Positions 46,296 to 58,500 of a DNA stretch of 64,000 nucleotides are shown one piece after another. This DNA is from JADLHS01 sp049840435 (lineage in GTDB: Bacteria > Verrucomicrobiota > Verrucomicrobiia > Limisphaerales > JADLHS01). The DNA lies in NCBI GenBank assembly GCA_049840435.1, contig JASGKY010000016.1:62001-126000 (forward strand), written 5' to 3'. A model generated the notes under the pieces. That model was not told the DNA's origin and made no database searches. It saw only the letters and a program-made list of their open reading frames with translations. Positions within the stretch are counted from its first letter, which is position 1. Each line of letters begins with the position of its first letter. The translations under genes and the position numbers were made by a program.

Positions 46296-47178
46296 TTAGT
46301 AAACCACTTTGTTCAGCGGATACTCAATGATGCCTTCCGCGCCGGCGGCTTTGAGGCGCGGGATCAATTCGCGCACGACATGCTCGTCGATGATGGTTTC
46401 GACCGCGACCCAGCCTTCGAGGCTCAGGCTGGAGATGGTGGGATTGCGCAACGCAGGCAGCTTGGCGAGCAACGTGGCGAGATTCGTTTTGGCGATGTTC
46501 ATCTTGAGGCCGACTTTGGTCTCGGCTTCGAGTGCGCCTTTGAGCAACATGGCCATCGTCTCGATCTTCTGCTGCTTCCACTTGTCTTTCCAAGCGTCGT
46601 GATTGGCGATGAGGCGCGGAGTGGAACTGAGCAATTCGTCCACGATGCGAAGTTTGTTCGCGCGGAGCGAGGAGCCGGTTTCGGTGACTTCCACGATGGC
46701 GTCCACGAGTTCGTGGGCTTTGACTTCGGTGGCACCCCAGGAAAATTCCACTTCGGCTTTGACGCCGTTCTTCTTGAGATACTTTTTGGTGAGGTTGACG
46801 ACTTCGGTGGCGATGCGTTTGCCCTGCAGATCTTTGACCGATTTGACCGGGGAATCCTCTGGCACGCACAGCACCCAGCGGGCGGGGCTGACGCGAGACT
46901 TTGCTGAACAGAAATTCGCCGACCTCGTGCACGTCCGATCCGTTTTCGATGACCCAATCATGACCGGTGATGCCGCAATCGAGATAGCCATGCTCGACGT
47001 AACGGCTGATTTCCTGCGCGCGGATGAGGCGGATTTCCATCTCGACGTCGTCCACGTAGGGGAGGTAGGACCGGCTGCTGACGGAAATGTTCAAGCCGGC
47101 CTTGGCCATCTTCTGAACGGTTGCCTCTTGCAAACTGCCTTTGGGCAACCCGAACCGGAGTATTTTCTTGCTGCTCAT
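46296..47178 (-). CDS. hisG: ATP phosphoribosyltransferase, long form (frameshift near 46893)
   Basis: From ATG 47178 (MSSKKILRFGLPKGSLQEA) the enzyme is about 293 residues, the length of long-form HisG. LDCGITGHDWVIENGSDV and the PRPP-binding ITSEV-like block (RIATEVVNLTKKYLKK) support it; the C-terminal ACT-like region (WVAVETIIDEHVV) binds histidine for feedback inhibition. The first 90 residues are in another frame, and one extra base near 46885-46900 explains it. HisG catalyses the first step of histidine synthesis. It is isolated from other his genes and has its own terminator. Confidence 0.92.
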
Positions 47179-47257
47179 ATAAATTAAGTGCCGGCCAGCA
47201 TAGCCGAAGCGCCGCGCGGAAGACGATTGTTTTTTGGGTGGTGAAAATTGGGATTTG

Positions 47258-47281
47258 TTAACCACAAAGAGACACAACGAA
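47258..47281 (+). repeat. Dispersed TTAACCACAAAGAGACAC-type microrepeat
   Basis: TTAACCACAAAGAGACACAA lies in the divergent 214-bp gap between hisG and the giant secreted protein. It resembles the GCAGAG microrepeat near 4708 and the element at 42931 in starting with TTAACC and in having short period repeats. Such elements are frequent in environmental Verrucomicrobiota. Confidence 0.5.
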
Positions 47282-47392
47282 ACTCCCTTTGCATGAAATA
47301 AGGCACGGCGTAAATTTACGGAACTTTGTACAAGTTCTTTCGGCTTGAACTTGTTGCCGTGGACGGCAAAGTCAGCATTTCGGAAGATCATT

Positions 47393-50300
47393 ATGAAAAC
47401 GAACGCCTGCCGCGCGCTTCTGCTAATTTGTCTTCTTGCAAACGCCATCACGCTGACCGCTCAAACATTCGTTGGCACCAATGCCCCGGGCGGTGGAACA
47501 AACTATAGTTTCACGTTGAGCGCCGCTGCCACGAACCTGTCGTTGGTCATCAGTAACGGGAGCACCACTGTACCGTATCTGTTGCTGGCCAAAGGGCGCA
47601 CGCCGACGGATACGGACTTTGATTTTATCTCGCGCATCAACGGAGCGACCAACCAGATCAATCTGCAGAGCCCGGAATTTGCCGCGACGAATTATGGCTT
47701 GCGGGTGTTAACCCCAGCGACTTCGACCACGCATGCGTTCACCGTGACGTTGACGACCAATCGGTACCGACATGAGGCAACCGGGGTATCCTGTTTGGAA
47801 GCCGCAAACTTTTACGACAACCGGCGTGATTACCAATTCCGCGGGCGTCGGAGCATTTCATTATTTTCAGGTGGATGTGCCAACGAACATTCCCGGCTGG
47901 CGGGTGGTGCTGAGTACCACGAATGCGAATGCCGATCTCTATGTGCAGCGCGGCGCGCGTCCGACGACAGGCGGTTATTTGCGTGCTAGTGCGAATCAGC
48001 CTGTGGATACCGTCATCCTCGACAATACGGAATCAACCAATAGCACCTACTTCATCGGGGTTTATCTCCCCGCCGGTGCAGCGACGAACTCCATTTACAC
48101 ACTTACGACGGAAATCGGATGGCTGAACACACTTACTTGGGGCCCGGGCACAGCAGATTTGGGAACGCAGGTTTATACCAATACCAGTGCATCCGGAGGG
48201 GATTATTATTTCAAGATCACCACTCAGAACACCGCGAATGGCGCTTGGCGGACGGCGTTGAAGGTTACAGGCGGCGAGGCTGATGTTTACCTCCGGTTGG
48301 GCGCGGCGGCCCAAACGAACAGTTACAACTATTTCTCAACGCGCGTCGGTTCGGATGGTTTTGTTTTGCCGCAAGTCGCGCAATGGACGCCGGGGCAGGA
48401 CTGGTATCTCACTGTGCATGCCACGCCGGGAGCGCAATGGACTCTGATGACGGGCGAACCGTACGTGCAACAACTCCCGCCGTTGGCTGCTGATGCGAGT
48501 AGCGGGACGAACGGCATCATCGGGCCGGAAGGAATGCGTTTCTTCAAGACGACGATTTCCGCCGGGACGTTGGCGTGGCGGCTAAATTTGAATGGCGGCA
48601 ACAATACCATTCTCGTGGATAACACCCGCGCGCCCGTGCTCTATAGCTCCGCGGGCAGTGGTTATTATGATTGGAGCGGAGTCGGGCAAATGCTGCTCGT
48701 GCCGAATTACATCAACGTGGGCAATCAATACATCGTTGGCGTCATTGGTAATCCAGGGGAGAGCATCACTTTGGATTCGCGCCAGCAAGCAGTGACCGAT
48801 CTGGCCTTTAATTCTGGGACGAACATCACCACCACGACCTACGGCTATGTGACCTTTCGTGTCCAAGTTCCGGTGCAACAGATCGCATGGCAGTTGAACC
48901 TGTCGCCGACCAGTGGCGATCCAAACATCGCCGTTCGGCAGGATAACGTGCCCAATGAATACACCAACGACGCGTTCTCGGAGCTCGTCGGCTCGGTGGG
49001 GGACAGCGTCACGATGGTGCCGCCGATTTTGAGCGACGGAACTTTTTACGTCACAGTTTACGGCACGCCGCCGTTCAGTTGTTCGCTGACCAATGGTCAG
49101 CCGGTTATCACGGACGTGCATTATGTTTTTCAGATCACCAATGATGCTCCGGCGCGGGCGGGGTGGCGTTTTTATCGTGTGGTGAACACGGCGGAACAAC
49201 TTGGTGACGTACGGTTGGGATTTGGAGCTGACCAATCAACTTCCCGGCACCCGAGATCGCGTTGCGTCGCAATGCAGTGCCCAGCCGCTGGAACTATCGT
49301 AATTGCACGGCTAATTGCACTGGCAGTAATCCTCGATCTTATCTGGACTATTCCGGCACTGGCGGATTTCTGCAGCGTCCAGGGCATCAGGCTGACATCT
49401 GGTATATCGGCGTCTATCAACCGACAAATGCGTTGGGAAGTTTTATCCTCAGCGGCTCGGAGTTGACCGCCACGCCGCTGAGTTTTGACGGCGCAGGCTC
49501 GGTGCAAAACATCGTCAATCAAGTGCCGAACAAATGGCAATATTTTGTTTTCAATGTGCCAACAACTAACGCATTGGGCTGGGATTTGCGGATGACGAAC
49601 GTGACGAGCGGCGACCCACGCTTGGTGATTTGCCGGGATCGTTTGCCGTATGACATCAATACCCACTATTACAACGGTGGTTATTGGTATGCGTATGCGG
49701 ATACCACCTGGCCGAGCGGTAACAGTTGGGGCGCGGCGGATGACTGGACAAGCTACCCCTACAATCCCGGCGGATTTTACAATTACGGCAAACTGATCGC
49801 CATGGGCATGGGCAATCCGCTTGAGCCCGGCACTTACTACGTTGGCGTAAACATCGGCAGCGGTTCGACTCCGTTGAGTTACACTTTGGTCAGTCGCGGC
49901 ATTGGAACGAATCTTTCTTTGCCCGTGATTGATCTTCCGTTCACAGGCGGTGTGGCCTGGTCTAACAATCTTCCGGCGCGCGAAGCAACCTACTATCGCG
50001 TTCAGATCGCCAGCAACACGCCCAGTTGGAAACTGCGTCTCAACGTAACCAATGGGGAAGCGATGTTGCTGATCCAAAAAGACCGCCTGCCAAATGTTGT
50101 CGGGGCCAGCGGCATTTCGACTTCGCTTGGTGGCGGACGACGGCTGCAAAAAGCCGGCGATGAACAATACCTGCTGCTGCCAGATAACACCGCGCAGACA
50201 AATATTCCACCGGGGAACTATTACATCGCAGTAATCAGTGAAGGTGTTGGTCCGGTGGGTAGCACGATCGGCACTGGTAGTTCCGGCTATGTGCTGACCA

Positions 50301-53300
50301 GTATCGGTGTCGAGCCAACCAATCAAATCGGAAATTTGACTGCGGTCGGTCCTGACCTTTCGATGGCGGATACATTGCTAGGCGGCGAAGTGAAGCATTA
50401 TCAATTCACCGTTTTACCTGGCGTGCTGGCGATGGAAGTGCGGCTTGATAATCGCATCGCCAATCCGCGCATGACTTTGCGGGCCGATGGATTGCCAGTC
50501 ACGACTTCCTCCGGCTACGGTCGTGATGCCGGCGTTAGTTACACTTGGACAGACGACAAGATAATCAACATCGCGAATCCAAAGGCCGGCACTTACACCA
50601 TGGCCGTGCAGGCGGATTATTTCACGAGTGGTTATTCCAATGCGGCATACACAGTGGCAGTTCATGCCCTGACTGCCAGCCCGTTGGTTTATGACGGGGG
50701 TGTCACCACACAGGCTTTTCACAGCAACGGCGTATGGCGTTATTTTGAATTCACGGTGCCGTCCAACACCTTTGGCTGGGATTTGCGTTTGACCAATACT
50801 TTCGGTGATCCGCGTCTGGTGATTTGCCGCGATTTGGCGCCGCAAGACTTGTCCACCCACTATTACAACGGTGGCTATTGGTATTCTTATCTCTCCACCA
50901 CTTGGCCCAGCAGCAATCAATGGGCGGCAGCTTACGATTGGACTGGGCGCTATTACGATGCTAATGGGACGAATCGCTACGGGCACATTCTACAAACGGG
51001 CATGGGTAATCCGCTTGAACCCGGCCATTACTATGCTGGCGTTTTCTCCGGAACTCCCAATACGGTCGGCCACATGAACTACACGCTCGTCAGTCGCGGC
51101 ATCGGGACGAATCAATCCATCCCAATTCTCAACATGCCGTTCATCGGCTCCGTTAGCGGCACCAATATTCCACCACGCGAAGCGGTTTATTACAAAGTGC
51201 AAGTGCCGGCCGGAGCAGCGTCTTGGAAGTTGCGACTGGTTCCCACCAACGGTGAAGCGATGCTGCTGATCCAGAAGGATTATTTGCCCAACGTGGTGGG
51301 CGGCGGCTCCTCTCCGACGCAGGTGGCGGGCGGACGATCTAATCAGAAAGGTGGTAACGAACTTTTCACGCAGTTGCCGCGCACTTCACCGCTGGAATAC
51401 ACGATCACCAACGGGACCTATTACATTGCGGTTGTCAGCGAAGGGAGTAATCCGCTTAACACCAGTTACACCGGCACCAATTCCAGCAGCTATACGCTTT
51501 ATAGCTATGGGCCAGAGACCACGAACATTCTCGGAATAGTAGATGCCTCGGGAGCAATGGACATCACTTACAACGACTCGCTCGAAGGTGCGGAGTTCAA
51601 ATTCTATCAATTCACTGTGCCGCCCGGGACGTTGAGCTTGGAGGTACATCTCGACAATCGCGTTGCCAATCCCTACATGACGCTGCGTGCGGACAACGAT
51701 CTGCCGCGGCCCATTGCTGGATATAGTTTCAGCGACGGACATAACTACACGTGGTCGCACGATTCGCTGATCAACCTGACCAGTCCAACGGCGACGAACT
51801 ATACGCTTTGTGTGCAGGCGCAGACTTACGTGAGCGGTTTTTCCAATGCCACATACACCATCCGATTGCACGCGTTGGGATTGATTCCGGTGGCGTTTGA
51901 TGGTGGCACCAACCGTGTCAATGGACAGGCTGCCGGCACTTGGCAGTATTTCACCATTAATGTTCCGGCGAACGCCTTTGGCTGGGACTTGCGGCTGACG
52001 AATATTACCAGCGGCAATCCGCAATTAGTCATCCGGCGGGACACACTGCCAGATGCGCTCTACACTCACTCCGATAATGGTGGCGGTTGGTATTATCCCT
52101 GGACCTACACTATTTGGCCCACAGGCTATCAATGGGGGGCGAGCTATGATTGGACGAGTTATTCTTATGATACAAAGGGGAGCAATTATTACGGCATGAT
52201 GTTGCAGATGGGCATGGGCAATCCGCTTTCGTCCGGAACGTATTATATCGGCGTGATTAATTCCGGTAGCACGGCACCGATGAGTTACACTCTTGCCAGC
52301 CGGGGTATCGGGACTAATTTTTCGATTCCGATCCTCGACCTGCCATTCACCGGTAGTGTTTCCAGCAATGGTTTGCCGGTGCGTGAGGCGGCTTACTACA
52401 AGGTCACTGTGCCGCCGAATCAACGGAATTGGAAACTCCGTCTCGCCCCCACGAGCGGTGAAGCCATGCTCATGTTGCAAAAAGATTACCTGCCCAATGT
52501 CGCCGCTGGAGGGAGTTCGCCCACGACCGTCAACGGCGGACGCGCCATGCAAAAAGCGGGCAATGAACAATACCTGTTGTTGCCGAACGCCGGGCAGGCG
52601 GTGATTCCCGGTGGCACTTACTACGTTGCGGTCGCCAGCGAAGGCATGAATCCGCATTCGCCCTACTACGGTTCAAATTCGTGCAACTTCACGCTCACGA
52701 GCTACGGAGCATTGACCTATACCAATGTTGGGAATGTGAATCCGGTGGATATCGTTCGCACTAATACGCTCCAAGCTGGCGAGATTAGCATCTATCAATT
52801 CACGGTGACCAATTCGCCGGCGCTCGAAGTCCGGCTTGATAACAAGATCGGGAATTCCTACATGCGGATGCTCATCAACAGCAACGCACCCTCGGGTCAA
52901 TACAGCTATGGCTTCAACAATGGTGAGAATCCGACATGGAGTCATGACCGTATCATCACCTTGCCCAATGTTTCTCCCGGTTTCTATTCGTTGAATGTGC
53001 AGGCGGATTCTGCCACGGATGTTTCCCAAACACTGGTGATCCGACAACTCAGCGCGCAGGATTTGGCTTTTGATCGCACGCTGAGCACGCCGAGTTTGAC
53101 CAATGTCTATTCCGGCGCGCTCGCGGATCTGCAACACTCTTATTTCCGCGTCACGATTCCCGCCACATTCAATGGCCAGCCAGTGCTCGGCTGGAAATTG
53201 ACGCTTGGCCATAGTCAGGGCAATCCCCGCCTCCGCGTTCGCAAGGACACATTGCCGGATGATAATTTCAATGTCGGCAATTCGCCCTGGAACTTGGAAC

Positions 53301-55805
53301 AGATGGCGGTTGTTCCACCATACTTGACTCCTGGAACGTGGTATGTGGATGTGCAAGGGCAGGGCACGTCGCAATATACTCTGACCAGTAGCGTGTTGTT
53401 GCTGGAACGCCCGGCTTGGGACATGCCCGCCATCGGTGGTAGTGTGACGACACCCGGATTGCCGGCGGGCGGACCACTCTTTGGTGACACCGGGATCGGG
53501 ACCAATGGCGTGGCGTTGCCAGCAGATCAAGGCATTGATCTTGAACAAGGCCGCTTCCATTACTACGCGGTTGTCGTGCCCTCCAACAATGTCGGAGTCC
53601 TGCGCACGCGGCTCGATGCCATCAGCGGCGATCCCAATCTCTACATCCGCGTCGGTGGCGCACCAACGTTGAGCCATTACGCGAACGGCGATTACTATTA
53701 TAGTGGAATTCTCTACGAGCGTTCATTGACAGCGAACGCAGGCAGCGAATACGGCAATTGGGTGCCGGTGGACGGACGCGATGAGTTGCGATTGACTCCG
53801 GGCACTTGGTATCTGGCGGTGCAAGCTGGTGGCAATTCCAACGTACCGTTATCGTTTGCAAACTTCGGTGGGTGTGGTGGCCAATCTCACTTACGACGGA
53901 GTGGCACTGGTCAATCAGACGCTTGCTGCTGGCGACTGGCGTTATTACCGGGTGTTTGTGCCGACCAACGCGTTCACTGCTTGGAACGTCACCTTTGCGC
54001 AAACGTTGGGTGATGTGATCATGTATGTGCGCGACATCACTCCACCCGGGCAGGGGGCTGACGTTACGGATTACCGCCACTGGACGCCGGATAATAAAAA
54101 TCATGGTCCGTATCCGATCATTGATCCGCCGGGCACGACGAATTTCGCCTGCCCGCCATTGCGCCCCGGTAATGCTTACTACCTCGGCTTCCGTGCGGTG
54201 AACGATGCGACCTTCAGCGTCAGCAGCACGACCAACTCGACCACGATAGATTATACCAACGTGATCGCTTTCTATGGCGGCGGTGTCACGAATGTGATTC
54301 CTGCCAACGGCGTTTTGAAATATCGCGTGGATGTCCCGGCGGATGCGCGTCGCTGGATTCATACGTCAACGCACTCGAACACGGTGGATCTTTATTTGGA
54401 ACAAGGAGCGCCGCCGAAGCCACCTTCCGGATATCACTGGTATTCGGGCAATGCGGCCAACAGCACGCTCAACCAGCAGCTTTACAGTGTGTCTTGGCCG
54501 TGGCGTCCGGGTTATATGTATTTCCTGTTCGTCACCAACACCACGGCTCTTCCGCAGAACTTCGCGTTCAACATGAACGGCCAGAACTCGGCCACGGATG
54601 ATTACGATGGCGACGGCCTGCCGGATTCTTGGGAGCTCACATACTGGCCCAGCATTTATTCCTACAATGGCACCAGCGATCCTGATGGCGATGGGGTGAA
54701 CAACAATGAGGAATTTCCTGAAAGCACAAACCCGACAAATTCCGCCAGCTTCAATCCGCGTTTGTTGGTCAATTACAACAATGGCATCGTTACTCGCAAT
54801 CCGGTGGGGAACGCGACGCTGACGCCGCCCAAAGTCTGGTACGCGCCGAATACTTCAGTTCAACTGACACCCACCGCAGATCCGGGCTATAGTTTCATCG
54901 GTTGGAGTGGGAATGCTTCTGGAAGCGCGAGTCCCTACAACCTTGTGATGAATGGGCATAAAACGGTGACGGCCATTTTTGGCATCACCAACAACAGCGG
55001 GGCCGATTATCAGTTCCAACTCACGCTGGCCAGTTCCATCGGGTCGCCTCCGAATCTGCAAGACATCGGCGTGGGTAATAATTATGTCACCGAGCTGGTG
55101 GACGCCTGTTCCCGGACCGTGCGCCAATTTCCACTGCACAACGGCTTACGGTTGCAGCCCACTGCCGGTGTGATTCCAACCAATGTTTACACCCTCGTCA
55201 TGTTGTTTCGACTCGATCAGACCAATGGCTTCCGACGTCTGGTTGATTTCAAGGCCGGGACATCCAACAACGGACTCTATGTCAACAACGGGCAGCTATA
55301 TTTGTATCCCGCCGTGCAGGCGCCGACCGCAACGATTGCGGCTGGAAACTACGTGCAGGTGGTATTGACCCGGGATGGTTCCATCATGACGTGCTACGTC
55401 AACGGAGTGCAACAATTCAGTTTCACCGACAGCAGCAACTACGGCGTTATCAGCGCCAACGAACTCCGTTTCTTCAAGGATGACGGCGCTACGGAAGAGT
55501 CGGGTGGCGCGGTTGCGCGGATTCGGCTCTATGCGGCGGCCATGCCACCAGCGCAAATTGCCTTGCTGGATCGCACTGATTGTTTCGGCGTCCCACGTTT
55601 CCTGACGCCGTATTACCAGGCGAACATTCTGCAGTTACCGGCGACCAATGTCGTTCCCGGTTTGACCTATCGTTTGTTGGGCTCAACCAATTTGAGCGAC
55701 TGGTCCGGCATCCAGACCAGCACTCCGCCGGCCAATCCTGCTATGTTTACTGATCCGCGGGCGACCAATTATCCCAATCGTTTTTACAGACTAGTTACGC
55801 CTTGA
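47393..55805 (+). CDS. Giant secreted protein of PPC-like repeats with InlB-B-like and LamG-like C-terminal domains (several frameshifts)
   Basis: From ATG 47393 a signal peptide (ALLLICLLANAITLTA) begins a protein of about 2,800 residues; frame changes near 47770, 49205, 49250 and 53870 are bridged. The body is a string of PPC-like beta sandwiches with motifs such as YYKVQVPAGAASWKLRL and GTYYIAVVSEG. Three tandem units of about 1,200 bp are plain; their GWDLRLTN-bearing domain starts with Trp at 49535, 50735 and 51941, and a degenerate fourth is in register at 53141. Near the end are two calcium-binding DxDxDG loops (54601, 54680), an InlB-B-like domain (GYSFIGWSGNASGS), a LamG-like domain (about 55010-55590) and FYRLVTP. 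It is probably a surface or matrix protein. Confidence 0.78.
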
Positions 55806-55922
55806 ATCGAAGGGATTCGCTTTTAAAGCGGAGTAAATTCACGGTTGCTGCGCCTGTTTAGAGCGGGATTCAGCTTGCTTGGCTAGGTCGGTGACAAGGG
55901 GCGTTCTTGTTTGAAGACACGA

Positions 55923-56549
55923 CTAACGCCGGTGGGTAACTCTACGGCCTTGAACCAGGATTTCTCCGCGCGCGATCGCTGCCACGCACTTCGGGTAAAG
56001 CTCATGTTCCGCCGCGTGGATGCGTGCGTGTAACGTTGTTGCGGTGTCGTCGTCGAGCACGGGCACGATTTGCTGGCCGACGATGGCGCCGGAGTCTACG
56101 CCGGCATCCACGAAATGTACCGTGCAGCCTGTGACTTTTACGCCATAATCCAGTGCCTGTTTCCACGCTTCGAGCCCAGGAAACGACGGTAGCAGGGAGG
56201 GATGGATGTTCACGATGCGGCCCTCGAAGGCGCGGAGGAAATCGCCCTTCAACACTCGCATAAAACCAGCGAGTACGATCAGATCCACCTTCGCTTCTTG
56301 CAACGCTGTCACGTAAGCGCGCTCGGCGTCTTCTTCCAGCTTGGTGCGAAATTTTCCCGGCGCGATGAATTTAGCGGGCAGCTTGCGCTGGCGCGCGTGT
56401 TCCAGAATGCCGGCGTTCTCGACATCGCTCAGCACGACGGCGATTTCCGCCGGAACTTTGCCGGCCACAATGGCGTCAGCGATGGCGACAAAGTTGGAGC
56501 CTTTGCCCGAGCCGAGCACGCCAAGTCTAAATGGTTTTCCAGAATTCAC
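55923..56549 (-). CDS. purN: Phosphoribosylglycinamide formyltransferase
   Basis: The 208-residue enzyme shows the N10-formyl-THF-dependent GART pattern: RLGVLGSGKGSNFVAIADAI at the start, LAGFMRVLKGDFL, and the catalytic block GRIVNIHPSLLPSFPGLEA with the Asn, His and downstream Asp (FVDAGVDSGAIVGQ). It formylates GAR in purine synthesis. Its start overlaps the stop of the SET-domain gene by four bases (ATGA), giving an RluA-SET-PurN order on the minus strand. Confidence 0.96.
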   Translation of the reverse strand: MNSGKPFRLGVLGSGKGSNFVAIADAIVAGKVPAEIAVVLSDVENAGILEHARQRKLPAKFIAPGKFRTKLEEDAERAYVTALQEAKVDLIVLAGFMRVLKGDFLRAFEGRIVNIHPSLLPSFPGLEAWKQALDYGVKVTGCTVHFVDAGVDSGAIVGQQIVPVLDDDTATTLHARIHAAEHELYPKCVAAIARGEILVQGRRVTHRR

Positions 56550-57085
56550 GCGGGCAAGTTTCCGGCGGCGACGGGTTCACTGCAAGCTTTTGGGAGCACG
56601 GCCAGGCGACGCACTTCATCCCAGTGTTCCTCGGCGACAATGTAGCCGACGCAGTTTGGCGTGCGGCACTGGCAGACATGGTCGAGGTAATCTTCCATGT
56701 CGTAACCGTAGTTGAAGAACAGCTCTTCGCCTGGCTGGATGTCGCGCAGCGCGTTGATGAAGATACGGCCTTCATCCCACTCGGCCTCACAGTTTGGGGC
56801 GCAACTGTGATTGATGAAGCGCGCGGGATTCCACGCCTGTTTGCCGTCGAGATCCCAGTCGTCATCGATGGTGAAGATGTATTCGTTATCCGCCTCGCAA
56901 CGCCGGGTGGACTCGGCTTTATCAATGCGCTCGCCGACGTATTCGATGATCCGTGTGCCGGCGGGAATCTTGCGGCGCGCATAACCGCCCGTGCCATGGA
57001 TAGTGGACTGGCGGACCTCGAGAAATTCGTTTCCTTCTTCGATCGGGATGCTGTGGTTGGAACTGGGGTTCGGTGTCGCTTCCAT
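56546..57085 (-). CDS. SET-domain protein (putative lysine methyltransferase)
   Basis: A 179-residue protein made almost wholly of a SET domain: IHGTGGYARRKIPAGTRIIE, YIFTIDDDWDLDGKQ, the pseudoknot-forming RFINHSCAPNCEAEW and ELFFNYGYDMEDYL, followed by a post-SET-like Cys set (CQCRTPNCVG). The NHSC and ELxFxYG motifs bind SAM and the target lysine. SET proteins are rare in bacteria; substrates may be ribosomal or nucleoid proteins, or effectors in host-associated species. Here it sits in a housekeeping operon, overlapping purN by four bases and 18 bp from the RluA-like gene, which suggests a cell-internal role. Confidence 0.9.
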   Translation of the reverse strand: MEATPNPSSNHSIPIEEGNEFLEVRQSTIHGTGGYARRKIPAGTRIIEYVGERIDKAESTRRCEADNEYIFTIDDDWDLDGKQAWNPARFINHSCAPNCEAEWDEGRIFINALRDIQPGEELFFNYGYDMEDYLDHVCQCRTPNCVGYIVAEEHWDEVRRLAVLPKACSEPVAAGNLPA

Positions 57086-57103
57086 TGAGCCGGAGATTTT
57101 GCC

Positions 57104-57967
57104 TTAGAACGTCGGAATGTCGAATCCGTATTCGCGACAAAATTTATCGATCGGCGCACGGATTTCAACTGGCCGCCGGGTGAACGGGTCGGCAAAGCAC
57201 AGGCGTACAGCGCGCAACCCCATCTCGGTACGTGGCGGACGTTGGCCATACAACTCGTCGGCAAAAACCGGGCAGCCGGACTCTGCCAGGTGGACGCGAA
57301 TCTGATGCGTGCGGCCGGTTAGCGGATGCGCCTCGACGAGCGCTTTCGGAGCGGCGGCGGGCGGGAGTTGACGCAGTTGGTTTTCGATTTCTTGTTTCCG
57401 CGCCTTGAATTGCGCGTGGGTTTCGTTTCCGCGCAGGCTGGCTAGATCAGCTTTCGGGATTGCGGTGGCCGCGAGCTTGATCGTGCTCTGGCTGAGCACC
57501 TGCAATACTTTGAAATGTGTCTCGGATTCCTTGCCGGTGCGCGCGTCCACCTTCATGCGGCCAAACTTGTGTTCGTCCTGAGCGAGCGCGAGGCGACAGG
57601 TCCATTCGGTTTCTTTCGGGACGGCGCTCGTGACGGCGAGATAAGTTTTTTCCATGCGCCGGCTTTCAAACAGCTCGCCATATGCATCCACCGCGCCCTG
57701 ACTTTTGGCGAACAGAAGAATGCCAGTCGTCTCCGCATCCAGCCGATGCACGTAACGGAGAAATTTCAGACTGCGTGACTTGGCCCAATAGTCTCCTGCG
57801 GCGATTGACGACACGATGGCGGCTTGTAAATTGCGATTAGTCCGCTGCCAGTTGAAGGGAACGAGCATCCAATTGCGCGGCTTGTCGATTGCCAGCACGG
57901 CACGATCTTCATACAGGATCGGCATCGGTGGGATGCCGGGCAGTTCGATGGAATTAGGTTTCGCCAC
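57104..57967 (-). CDS. RluA-family pseudouridine synthase
   Basis: A 287-residue protein with the RluA catalytic domain. FLRYVHRLDAETTGILLFAK contains the conserved HRLD motif, whose Asp is the catalytic nucleophile. Further blocks are ALVEAHPLTGRTHQIRVHLA and CPVFADELYGQ. No S4 domain is seen, and residues 120-200 contain an insertion relative to short members (KARKQEIENQLRQLPP). It isomerises uridines in rRNA or tRNA, but which position is not clear. It is the first gene of the RluA-SET-PurN operon. Confidence 0.93.
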   Translation of the reverse strand: MAKPNSIELPGIPPMPILYEDRAVLAIDKPRNWMLVPFNWQRTNRNLQAAIVSSIAAGDYWAKSRSLKFLRYVHRLDAETTGILLFAKSQGAVDAYGELFESRRMEKTYLAVTSAVPKETEWTCRLALAQDEHKFGRMKVDARTGKESETHFKVLQVLSQSTIKLAATAIPKADLASLRGNETHAQFKARKQEIENQLRQLPPAAAPKALVEAHPLTGRTHQIRVHLAESGCPVFADELYGQRPPRTEMGLRAVRLCFADPFTRRPVEIRAPIDKFCREYGFDIPTF

Positions 57968-58209
57968 GCCGGAAGATTAACGGAAAACCAGTCGGGCGCG
58001 ATCTTGATTTGTCTAGAAGTCCAAAGGTTTGTCGACTCGTAACGGTAGCCTCAAGCCGGCCCCTTGATCAAAATCTTTGGAATCAAGAACTCGTCGGCCT
58101 CAAACTCCGCGCCTTGCTGAACCATGAGCTTCAAATCGTTTGAGCAGACTGAAACTGCCGCGCTTCGCCGGGGCGCGCTGATGGTCCGCCGGCGAGTTGC
58201 GGGGCAAGA

Positions 58210-58500
58210 TCACGCGCGGAGCAGTTCGCCCGTCGGGATGACTTCACTGAAGGTGATGGCGCGGGTCAAAACTAATTGCACCTTGGTTAGCTTCTTTCGG
58301 GTCACATGTTCCATTGCGGCTGAGCCAGAACGGAAGGTCATGGCTTGGTCGGCTTGGGGCGTCCACAAATCGGCAGCCGTAAGAAAGCGGCGCGTCATGG
58401 CGTCCTGGATCAAAACCTTCGAGGCGTGCCGGCTGAGAAATTCAGTGTTGCAACCGGCGATGCTGGTTGCGGCTTCGTGTTTAAGCGGCCCTGTGTTCAT
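58210..58500 (-). CDS. Conserved small hypothetical protein, 96 residues
   Basis: The frame from ATG 58500 reads MNTGPLKHEAATSIAGCNTE and continues as a mixed alpha/beta protein with VLIQDAMTRRFLTAADLWTP and KLTKVQLVLTRAITFSEVI. There is no signal or membrane segment. I recall similarly patterned 90-100-residue proteins in Verrucomicrobiota, but no function. It stands alone, with 240 bp of sequence before the RluA-like gene and 325 bp of gene-free sequence on the other side. Confidence 0.55.
   Translation of the reverse strand: MNTGPLKHEAATSIAGCNTEFLSRHASKVLIQDAMTRRFLTAADLWTPQADQAMTFRSGSAAMEHVTRKKLTKVQLVLTRAITFSEVIPTGELLRA

Noticed and set aside
52673..53677. Minus-strand frame of 334 codons in the giant PPC-like protein
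   Set aside because: Repeat-driven shadow; the plus-strand frame holds the repeat motifs.
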